Part shown: piece after piece, positions 16,195-23,100 of the stretch
How positions within the stretch are numbered: the stretch's first letter is position 1
Layout: the number at the start of each line of letters is the position of its first letter
Assembly: GCA_902796525.1 (NCBI GenBank)
Contig: CADBPB010000136.1
Location: 1 to 23,165 of the forward strand
Source of the DNA: an uncultured Erysipelotrichaceae bacterium
GTDB lineage: Bacteria > Bacillota_I > Bacilli_A > Erysipelotrichales > Erysipelotrichaceae
DNA length: 23,165 bases
Direction: 5' to 3'
Translations under genes and position numbers: made by a program
Notes under the pieces: model-generated
Seen by the model: the letters and a program-made list of their open reading frames with translations, nothing else
Database searches by the model: none
What the model was told of the DNA's origin: nothing

Positions 16195-16218
16195 TATCCC
16201 TGCTGCTTATTGTACAAT
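16188..16218 (+). promoter_or_regulatory. Candidate HAD gene promoter, leaderless arrangement
   Basis: TTCACA (16188-16193, 5 of 6 to consensus), a long 19-nt spacer and TACAAT (16213-16218) are followed by 6 nt and the ATG at 16225. The predicted transcript start coincides with the start codon. The -10 lies in a perfect 10-bp palindrome, ATTGTACAAT (16209-16218). The spacer is non-ideal, so confidence is moderate. Confidence 0.45.
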
Positions 16219-16224
16219 TTTGTC

Positions 16225-17022
16225 ATGTACAGACTGATAGCGACCGACCTTGATCAGACTCTGCTGAACGTCCGTCACAAAGTATCCGAAGCGGATGTCA
16301 GAACGATCAGACAGCTGGATGACATCTTTTTCGTTCTTGCTTCGGGTCGCGGTTTCGACTCTCTTCAGGGCACTTTGAAAGAGATCGGCCTATTTAACAG
16401 AAAAAACAGTTACGTTATTTCCTATAACGGATCGGTCATTACGGAAAACAAAGGCAACAAGGTCATTTTCAGCAGGTATATGCATTATGAAGATCTGGAA
16501 AAACTGGCTGCGATCGGTCTGGAGAAAGATCTGTGCATACACATCTATACGACGGATGATGTCTATATCTATAAGATCTATCCGAAAGAGACCGCTTATC
16601 TGAAAGGCCATATGGATTACACGCTCATCGATGAAATCTCTTCCTCTTTTTTCAAAGAGAAACAGATCATCAAGTTTCTTTTTGCCGATGAGGATTTCGG
16701 TTTTCTTCAACGTTTTCGTAAAGAGCTGGACTTGGAAGATGAGTATGAGATCACCCTTTCTTCGAATCACTATCTTGAATTCAACGCAAAAGGCGTCAAT
16801 AAAGGCCAGGCATTGAAAATACTATGCGAACGGCTAGGCATCGACATCCGGGACACGATCGCCGTCGGAGACAGCATCAACGATCTAAGCATGCTGCGGA
16901 TGGCAGGACTGTCGATCGCGGTAGCGAATGCTTCGGAAGATATAAAAAAAGATTGTGATGTCGTACTTGAGGCAGATCACAATCATTCTCCTATAACGGA
17001 AATCGTTTCGAAATATCTTTAA
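16225..17022 (+). CDS. Cof-type HAD-superfamily phosphatase
   Basis: Haloacid-dehalogenase phosphatase with a Cof-type (C2) cap; the family dephosphorylates sugar phosphates, flavin or PLP precursors, and the substrate cannot be predicted here. The 265 residues begin with motif I DLDQT (D8 nucleophile, D10 acid/base; the usual glycine after the second Asp is Q11). Then come motif II at ASGR (S40), motif III lysine K193 in NKG, and motif IV GDSIND (D216, D220). The frame extends 44 codons upstream across the rny promoter, but family starts match the ATG at 16225. There is no Shine-Dalgarno sequence; TACAAT sits 6 nt upstream. It is inverted relative to its neighbours, sitting between recA and rny. 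Confidence 0.92.
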   Translation: MYRLIATDLDQTLLNVRHKVSEADVRTIRQLDDIFFVLASGRGFDSLQGTLKEIGLFNRKNSYVISYNGSVITENKGNKVIFSRYMHYEDLEKLAAIGLEKDLCIHIYTTDDVYIYKIYPKETAYLKGHMDYTLIDEISSSFFKEKQIIKFLFADEDFGFLQRFRKELDLEDEYEITLSSNHYLEFNAKGVNKGQALKILCERLGIDIRDTIAVGDSINDLSMLRMAGLSIAVANASEDIKKDCDVVLEADHNHSPITEIVSKYL

Positions 17023-17023
17023 C

Positions 17024-17046
17024 GATCAGGCTTCGGCCTGGTCTTT
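17024..17046 (+). terminator. Putative HAD gene terminator encoded in the recA 3' end
   Basis: GATCAGGC (17024-17031), UUCG loop and GCCTGGTC (17036-17043) form an 8-bp stem (one G-U pair) closed by a very stable C(UUCG)G tetraloop, followed by TTT on the plus strand. It starts 2 nt after the HAD stop and doubles as the last codons and stop of recA. The T-tract is short, so termination may be partial. Confidence 0.5.
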
Positions 17047-18063
17047 GCTATACATCTTTTCTTTTATCTGTTCCGTGATCTTGGCATCGATCTCGGGATT
17101 CGCTTTCAGGTAAGCCCGAACGGATTCCGAACCCTGGCCGATCTTTTCGCCATTGTACGAATACCAGGAACCGGATTTTTCGATGATTCCCATATCCGTA
17201 CCGAGATTGACGATCTCAGAAAGATGAGAGATGCCTTCGCCATAATAGATCTCGACCTGACAGGTCTTGAAAGGCGGAGCGACTTTATTTTTAGCGACCT
17301 TGACATTTACCTTGTTTCCTATGACTTCCTGTCCGTCCTTGATCGCTTCGGATTTACGCACTTCCAGACGAATCGTCGAATAGAACTTCAAGGCGCGTCC
17401 GCCGGTCGTAGTTTCGGGATTCCCGAACATGACGCCGACTTTTTCACGAAGCTGGTTGATAAAGATCGTCGTGCAGCCGTGGGCATTCATCGCGCCTGCC
17501 AGTTTGCGCATCGCCTTGGACATCAGACGGGCATGAAGACCGATATTGGAATCTCCCATTTCGCCATCCAGTTCCGCCTGAGGCACCAGAGCGGCAACCG
17601 AGTCGACGACCACCAGGTCGATCGCTCCCGACTTGATCAGGACTTCGGCGATTTCCAGCGCCTGTTCACCGGAATCCGGCTGGGAAAGGACCAGTTCATC
17701 GACATCCACGCCTAATGCTTTGGCATAGCGCGGATCGATTGCATGTTCGGCATCGATAAAGGCGGCTTTGCCTCCGTTTTTCTGACATTCCGCGATGCAT
17801 TGCAGCGCTAAAGTAGTCTTACCGGAAGATTCGGGACCATAGATCTCGACGATCCTTCCTCTGGGAAGTCCGCCTACGCCTAACGCATAGTCGATTGCCA
17901 GCGAACCAGTCGAAATAGCATCGACATCCACGTTGGCATGCTCGCCAAGTTTCATGATCGAACCTTTGCCATATTGTTTTTCAATGGTCTTCAGCGCTTC
18001 ATTCAGCAGCTGTTCCTTCTTTTCCGCGCTGATATCCTGTATTTCATCCTCTTTTTTAGCCAT
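17026..18063 (-). CDS. recA: Recombinase RecA
   Basis: ATP-dependent strand-exchange recombinase and SOS co-protease. The 345 residues show Walker A GPESSGKTT at 76-84, catalytic E106 in FIDAEHA, Walker B VVVDSVAAL, the L2 loop with MFGNPETTTGG, and a C-terminal domain with an acidic end. AGGAGG about 10 nt upstream fixes the ATG at 18063. It lies 46 nt after pgsA with no terminator, and cinA, often present between them in Bacillota, is missing. I saw no convincing LexA box in the 46-nt gap, but I could not scan for one systematically. Its final codons form the hairpin of the converging HAD gene's terminator. Confidence 0.98.
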   Translation of the reverse strand: MAKKEDEIQDISAEKKEQLLNEALKTIEKQYGKGSIMKLGEHANVDVDAISTGSLAIDYALGVGGLPRGRIVEIYGPESSGKTTLALQCIAECQKNGGKAAFIDAEHAIDPRYAKALGVDVDELVLSQPDSGEQALEIAEVLIKSGAIDLVVVDSVAALVPQAELDGEMGDSNIGLHARLMSKAMRKLAGAMNAHGCTTIFINQLREKVGVMFGNPETTTGGRALKFYSTIRLEVRKSEAIKDGQEVIGNKVNVKVAKNKVAPPFKTCQVEIYYGEGISHLSEIVNLGTDMGIIEKSGSWYSYNGEKIGQGSESVRAYLKANPEIDAKITEQIKEKMYSKDQAEA

Positions 18064-18109
18064 AACGAGATTCCCTCCTATACATTATTCACAGCAATCT
18101 TCCGGATTC

Positions 18110-18703
18110 CTACATCGATTCGAAAATGTACGGTTTTACCTGCATGAAATAGGAATAACCGCCTGCCAGAGAGATAAACGAAGTAAACCAGATCATGATC
18201 TCGCTTACCGGCAGATACCAGATTTCAAAAGGAAGATTATTCAGAAGAATCAGAATGATCGAAAACATCTGCAATACCGTTTTCAGTTTGCCCAGCAATC
18301 CCGCAGATACGACGATTCCCCTCTGCGCCGCGATCATCCGGCAGCCGTCGACGACGATATCCCTGAGGATCATGATGATGCAGCAGACCAGCGGGATCAT
18401 ATGCTTGTAAGACAGAATCAGCAGCATCATATTGACCAGGAGCTTATCGGCGATCGGATCGGCGAACTTTCCAAACGTCGTCACCATATTTCTGGACCGG
18501 GCGATATTCCCGTCAAAATAATCGGTGATCGACGCGATCGCAAAGATCGCCAGAACGATCAGATTCAGATAAGGAAGCGTAATATTTCCAACCATGAAAT
18601 AACCCAGATGGATATTGAACTGATCATAAGGAAAAAGCCATACCAATGCCAGGATCGGTACAAGCAGTATGCGGAATAATGTCAGTTTATTTGGTAGATT
18701 CAT
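18110..18703 (-). CDS. pgsA: CDP-diacylglycerol-glycerol-3-phosphate 3-phosphatidyltransferase
   Basis: Integral-membrane enzyme making phosphatidylglycerophosphate, the first step to phosphatidylglycerol and cardiolipin. The 197 residues contain the full CDP-alcohol phosphotransferase motif: D61, D64-G65, A68-R69, G78, D82 and D86 (DYFDGNIARS and GKFADPIADK). About six hydrophobic segments span the protein, and length is normal. The family N-terminus MNLPNKLTLFRILLVP fits the ATG at 18703. No Shine-Dalgarno sequence is visible; TAGAAT lies 6 nt upstream, with a second, stronger promoter-like pair further up. recA follows after 46 nt, as in other Bacillota apart from the lost cinA. Confidence 0.95.
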   Translation of the reverse strand: MNLPNKLTLFRILLVPILALVWLFPYDQFNIHLGYFMVGNITLPYLNLIVLAIFAIASITDYFDGNIARSRNMVTTFGKFADPIADKLLVNMMLLILSYKHMIPLVCCIIMILRDIVVDGCRMIAAQRGIVVSAGLLGKLKTVLQMFSIILILLNNLPFEIWYLPVSEIMIWFTSFISLAGGYSYFMQVKPYIFESM

Positions 18704-18709
18704 ACAATC

Positions 18710-18752
18710 ATTCTAACACAATTATTATGCACCACAAATCTCATTTTGACAA
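18710..18752 (-). promoter_or_regulatory. pgsA promoter region, two overlapping candidates
   Basis: Candidate A is TTGTCA (18747-18752), 17 nt, CATAAT (18724-18729); transcription would start about 14 nt upstream of the ATG. Candidate B is TTGTGG (18732-18737), 16 nt, TAGAAT (18710-18715), which is 6 nt from the ATG and would give a leaderless mRNA. Neither provides a Shine-Dalgarno sequence. The region lies just after the rnpB terminator, so pgsA needs its own promoter. Confidence 0.55.
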
Positions 18753-18783
18753 GAATTTATTTCTAGTAGCTCATGAAACGCAT

Positions 18784-18806
18784 AAGAAAAACCACTTGCG
18801 TGGTTT
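18784..18806 (-). terminator. rnpB terminator
   Basis: On the minus strand AAACCAC, a GCAA tetraloop and GTGGTTT form a 7-bp stem (18789-18806), followed by a T-rich tract (TTTCTT together with the stem's last bases). It lies directly after the rnpB P1 helix and before the pgsA promoter. Confidence 0.85.
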
Positions 18807-18811
18807 GATCA

Positions 18812-19145
18812 AATAACATTCAATAAGCCATGTTCTGTACTGGACAATCATTTATCTGCACCAAGGTGCCTCGCAAATCGTTTCATTTCACTATTGCAAG
18901 TTCCCCTACCAAAATTTGGGTTTCTCGCTTATGGGGTTTATCACGTTCCACTCTTACATTTCTATAAGACTCGTCTCTTTGACACTTTTACAGGCTCCAT
19001 CCGTGGATCGCTCTTTAGGACTTTTGCCAGCCGTCAGCCGAAACTGCCCAAGCTTATCGTTTCACTTGGCATAAACACTACATCCGTCGCAGGATGTGCG
19101 AGCATGGACTTTCCTCTGAAATTCAGCGATTGTCTGAATGTTATT
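18812..19145 (-). ncRNA. rnpB: RNase P RNA, bacterial type B
   Basis: Catalytic RNA of ribonuclease P, which matures tRNA 5' ends. On the minus strand the hallmark GAGGAAAGTCCATGCTCGC lies at about 19097-19115. GATAAGCTTGGGCAG, GGCTGACGGC, GAGTGGAACG, GAGAAACCCAAATTTTGG and AGAACATGGCTTA follow in the Bacillus-type order. The ends pair perfectly as P1: ATAACATTCA (19144-19135) with TGAATGTTAT (18822-18813). At roughly 330 nt it is shorter than the 401-nt B. subtilis RNA. Part of the deficit is near the 3' end, where only about 10 nt separate ATGATTG from AACATGG, so the P19 arm seems absent. The 5' end reaches into the gpsB stop codon. The gpsB-rnpB order is also found in Bacillus. Ends are set from P1 and are uncertain by a few bases. 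Confidence 0.95.
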
Positions 19146-19455
19146 TGTTGTATACGATCTCTTCGAGTCTGGATACTCTCTTTAAAAGATCTACAGAACT
19201 GTAGGAAGTCGTAGAAGACAGATCGAAGACCATCTTCTTGCTTTCGAGCTCGATATTCTTCGAAGTCAGTTCTTTGACTTTTTCCTGTAATGTAGATACG
19301 GTATCCAGCAACTGCTGCACGTTTGCTTCCATGATCTGGTAATCGTCTAGAACGGTATCCAGAAAAGCATCAACTTCAGCAGGATCATAGCCCTTGAAAT
19401 CGACGTTAAACTGTTTGTTAAGGATTTCCTCCGGTGTTAAATTCAGTTTTTCCAT
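19141..19455 (-). CDS. gpsB: Cell-division regulator GpsB
   Basis: DivIVA-like cytosolic adaptor that moves class A PBPs between the septum and side wall. The 104 residues begin with the DivIVA-type lipid/PBP-binding domain (LTPEEILNKQF..., KGYDPAEVDAFLD), followed by a coiled coil to about residue 70, a Ser/Thr-rich linker (STTSYSS) and the C-terminal trimerisation motif VDLLKRVSRLEEIVY. I use the ATG at 19455, 6 nt after AGGAG; an ATG two codons upstream abuts the Shine-Dalgarno sequence and is less likely. DivIVA itself is longer, and the C-terminal motif is diagnostic of GpsB. Its partner PBP1 gene is divergent next door, and the linker Ser/Thr residues could be targets of the PASTA kinase, as reported for GpsB in Bacillus. 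Confidence 0.92.
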   Translation of the reverse strand: MEKLNLTPEEILNKQFNVDFKGYDPAEVDAFLDTVLDDYQIMEANVQQLLDTVSTLQEKVKELTSKNIELESKKMVFDLSSTTSYSSVDLLKRVSRLEEIVYNK

Positions 19456-19474
19456 ATCCATCTCCTGTTTCAAT

Positions 19475-19503
19475 ATAATAATACAAAAAATATTTACATT
19501 CAA
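19475..19503 (-). promoter_or_regulatory. gpsB promoter
   Basis: On the minus strand TTGAAT (19498-19503), a 17-nt T-rich spacer and TATTAT (19475-19480), then a short leader with AGGAG before the gpsB ATG. Good spacing and plausible hexamers. Confidence 0.65.
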
Positions 19504-19532
19504 GCAAACTGGTAATCAGTACACAGTTATTA

Positions 19533-19550
19533 TATAATATTTAAAGGTGA
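19533..19550 (+). promoter_or_regulatory. recU -10 element and ribosome-binding site
   Basis: TATAAT at 19533-19538 faces recU, with AAAGGTGA (19543-19550) as the ribosome-binding site before the ATG at 19555. At 17-nt spacing the -35 is only TGGTAA (19510-19515), a poor match, so promoter strength is uncertain. The -10 end of the recU promoter and the -35 end of the gpsB promoter are about 30 nt apart, so the two divergent promoters sit back to back. Confidence 0.5.
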
Positions 19551-19554
19551 AAAG

Positions 19555-20118
19555 ATGAAGTATCCTAACAGCAACAGAGTTTATGTCAAACCGAAAGAAA
19601 CGACCTCCAACCGGGGCATGTCTCTGGAAGAAGACATAAACACAAGCAACCGCTACTATCTCGCGCACGAGATGGCGGTCGTCCATAAGAAACCGACTCC
19701 GGTCACGATCGTGAAAGTCGATTATCCGAAACGGAGCGCTGCCAGGATCACGGAAGCCTATTTCAAGGTTCCTTCGACGACCGACTACAACGGGATATAT
19801 TTGGGGAAATATATCGACTTCGAAGCGAAGGAATGCGAGTCCCGGACTTCATTCCCTTTCTCATCGATTCATCCGCATCAGATCAGACATCTCAAGGATG
19901 TTCTGCGGCACGGGGCAATAGCCTTTATTATATTAAGAATGACTTCTTATGATAAAGACTTTCTAATTAGAGCAGATGATTTCATTGATTTCCATGATTC
20001 AGGCGCAAGGAGATCTCTTCCTTATGACTGGATCGAAGAAAAAGGGTTTTTGATTCAGCGAAACTATCAGAGACCCTGCGACTATCTTGCGACATTAAAA
20101 GAAGTCTTTGACTTATAG
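19555..20118 (+). CDS. recU: Holliday junction resolvase RecU
   Basis: Structure-selective endonuclease that resolves Holliday junctions in recombinational repair and chromosome segregation. The 187 residues contain the family segment NRGMSLEEDINTSNRYYL at about 19-36 and the nuclease core PSTTDYNG (D77) and DFEAKE (E90, K92), with the spacing of the B. subtilis active site. The N-terminal basic tail (MKYPNSNRVYVKPKE) is typical. AAAGGTGA supports the start. The PBP gene begins 7 nt after its stop with the ribosome-binding site overlapping the TAG; the recU-ponA pairing is conserved in Bacillota. Confidence 0.95.
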   Translation: MKYPNSNRVYVKPKETTSNRGMSLEEDINTSNRYYLAHEMAVVHKKPTPVTIVKVDYPKRSAARITEAYFKVPSTTDYNGIYLGKYIDFEAKECESRTSFPFSSIHPHQIRHLKDVLRHGAIAFIILRMTSYDKDFLIRADDFIDFHDSGARRSLPYDWIEEKGFLIQRNYQRPCDYLATLKEVFDL

Positions 20119-20125
20119 GAGGCTT

Positions 20126-23100
20126 ATGAGTACGAAAAAGAAAGCAAAAAGAAAGATCAACGCCGTCAATCTCTGGGCGGTGATCGTATCGATGGTTGCG
20201 GTCATGGCGATGATCGGACTGATCCTAGGCATCGTTTTTCTCATGCTGATGCTCAAGGATAAACCGAACCTGAATATGGCAGATTTCGAACAGGCAGAAT
20301 CATCGGTCATCTATGACAGCAGAGGCGACGAGATCGCCAATCTTGGCACGGTCATCCGGCAGAATGTCGAATACGACGAGATTCCCAACTGTGTCGTCGA
20401 TGCTTTTGTTGCGATCGAAGACTCCCGTTTCTTCGAACATAACGGCTTCGATGTTCCGCGTTTTACGAAAGCCATGCTGGAGAATATCCGTACTCTATCC
20501 TTCGGCCAGGGCGGTTCTACGTTCACGATGCAGCTGGTCAAGAACACCTATTTCGTCAATGACGATACCGGCGAACAGGCGGCCCGCAGCGGTATCAGCG
20601 GCGTCCGGCGTAAAGTCCAGGAGATCGCTTTGGCGATGGAACTGGAAAACTATCGCAGCAAGCAGGATATTTTCGTATCCTATATCAATAAACTGAATTT
20701 CGGCGGTTCCAATATCCGCGGCATCCAGAAAGCGGCCCAGTACTACTTCGGCAAGGACATCAGCGAATGCAACCTGGTGGAAGGCGCCCTTCTCGCCGGC
20801 GTCATCAATGCCCCCGCCTGGTACAATCCTTTCTACAATCTGGAGGATTCTCAGGATCGTATCATCGAGGTTCTTTACCAGATGTATCATCACGGATATA
20901 TCACCAAAGCGGAATATGATCTGGCCAAGACGGTGCGTATCGAAGATCTGCTGAAAGACCCATACAGTTCCAAAGGCGATGGCGAAGGCATCCCTTATCA
21001 GGCATATATCGATGCCGTCGTATCCGAAGTCATCGATCTCACCGGTCTTGATCCGTATACGACGACGATGCATATCTATACGCATATGATCAAAGGCATC
21101 CAGGAACAGATGGACGATATCCAAGCCGGCAATTTTGAAGATGACTATCTGTACTATCCGGATCCTTATTTCGAAGTCGCTTCTGTCTGCATCGAAAACA
21201 GCACCGGAAAAGTCGTCGGCATTTTAGGCGGAAGAAACTACGCCAATGGCGGACAGCTGCTGCTGAACCATGCGACAGAACAGTATAAGCAGCCGGGCTC
21301 ATCGATCAAACCGATCCTGGACTACGCTCTGGCGTTTGAAAACCTCGGCTGGGCGACCGATCACGTCCTGTGCGACCGCCCGATGTGGCTCGATGCCAGC
21401 AACAGTATCGTCGTCTATAACGATTCAGGAACCTATGTGGGCGATGTCACATTGAAACAGGCATTGGGGCAGTCCATCAACACCTGTGCGATACAGACGC
21501 TGCAGAATGTCTTAAATGAAAAGAAATATGAATACGTGGTCAACTATACGCAATCCCTTGGCTATGATTTCAACCTGGATGATTTCAATGTCCAGTATGC
21601 GGTCGGCGGTTCCACCTGCGAGGTCAGCCCCTATCAGCATGCCAGCGCATATACCGCGATCATGAACTATGGCGTCTACAATAAGCCTCATACCGTCGAA
21701 AGGATCGAATTTGTTAATGGCAAATCGCCGATCACGCCAAACTATGAATCAACACAGGTCATTTCGGAAGCGGCGGCATATCTGACGACCGAACTTATGA
21801 AATCCAATGTTGCCGATTACGGCGGCACTTACAACTATGTCAAATCTACGGACTATACCGTTTACGGAAAAACCGGTACGACCGATTACGGCACTTCCGG
21901 AAAAGATTTCGGCATCCCTTCCGGCGCGATCAAAGACGGATGGCTCGTTGCCGCAACCAGCGAATATACGACAGCGACATGGGTCGGTTATGAAAAAGCC
22001 GTCTCCGGACAGCAGTCCTATATCTTAAAGGATTACTATTATAATGACCGCCCGCAAGGCAAGATCGCTCATCTGATCCTTGAAGCGGCATACGAATATG
22101 GCAATACGAAACCGGGCGAGCTCAGCAAGCCTTCGGATGTCACATCGATCACGCATATCATCGGAACCTGGCCGTATGCGGCGTATCAGGAAGATATGGA
22201 TCCTTCTTTAAGAACGACCGGACTAATCAAATCGGATTCCGTGAAACTGGTCAATCTCCCTGCACCGACGATCGAAAATATTTCGGATGATTTCCATGTC
22301 GATCTCGGTGACAATGGCGACCTTACGATCCAATGGCCGAAGTATCCTGATGAAACCCGTCTGGAAGAAGCCAGCGATACGAAAGACATTTCATTAAAGG
22401 GTTCATCAGGCGAAGTCATCGTTGCCGCTTCAGGCACATGCCTCTTCGATTATACGAAGCTCTACGGTCCGATCCGCTATATGGCTGACGTTGTCGTAAG
22501 CGGAAGCCAGAACTATCAGGAACATATCGTTTCTAAAGAGAGAGACTATCCGGCAAAGAAACTCAACCTCAATCCCGGTGATACAGTCCGGATCGACCTG
22601 TATTACGGTTATGAAAAAGGCAGTACCGTTTCCAATAAAGTCACTTACGAGAAGAAAGCCGATATTTCATTTACCGTTCCTAGGAGAAACGCCACCAGAA
22701 AAGAATTGGAGGATTGGGCAAACAGATACAGCTTTATCACTTTCCAAGTCGAAGAAACCTATAATATACCGGAACCTTGCTGGAACTTCGGTGATGGAAA
22801 CAGTTTAATCGAATCAGGTACAACGATCCATGTTACCAGCGCAAGTGAACACTACATTCTTACTTATTATGTAAGTAAGGAACATACATTGACCCTTCCT
22901 ATTACTTTAAGCGGAGATAATAAGTCATTCAGCGTCACTGCCAGTTATGACGATGACAGCGAATTCGTCGGTTGGAGCTACAATGATACCGATGGGCTGA
23001 TTTTCTCGGAAGAAGGCAACAAACTGACCGTAAAGATCATGGAAGGCTACGAGGAAACTCTTGAAGGCAAATCTGTCACAGTCAAGGGCAAAACAGATAA

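Noticed and set aside
17933..18679. A 248-codon plus-strand open frame over the recA start and pgsA
   Set aside because: It is antisense to two strongly conserved genes, spans their junction, has no ribosome-binding site and encodes low-complexity R/D/Q-rich sequence. Antisense frames stay open here because of codon preference.
18894..19214. A 106-codon plus-strand frame across rnpB
   Set aside because: It lies opposite the RNase P RNA; conserved RNA motifs on the minus strand explain the region.
20495..21124. A 209-codon minus-strand frame opposite the PBP glycosyltransferase domain
   Set aside because: The plus-strand protein has all catalytic motifs; the antisense frame has no start signal or family features.
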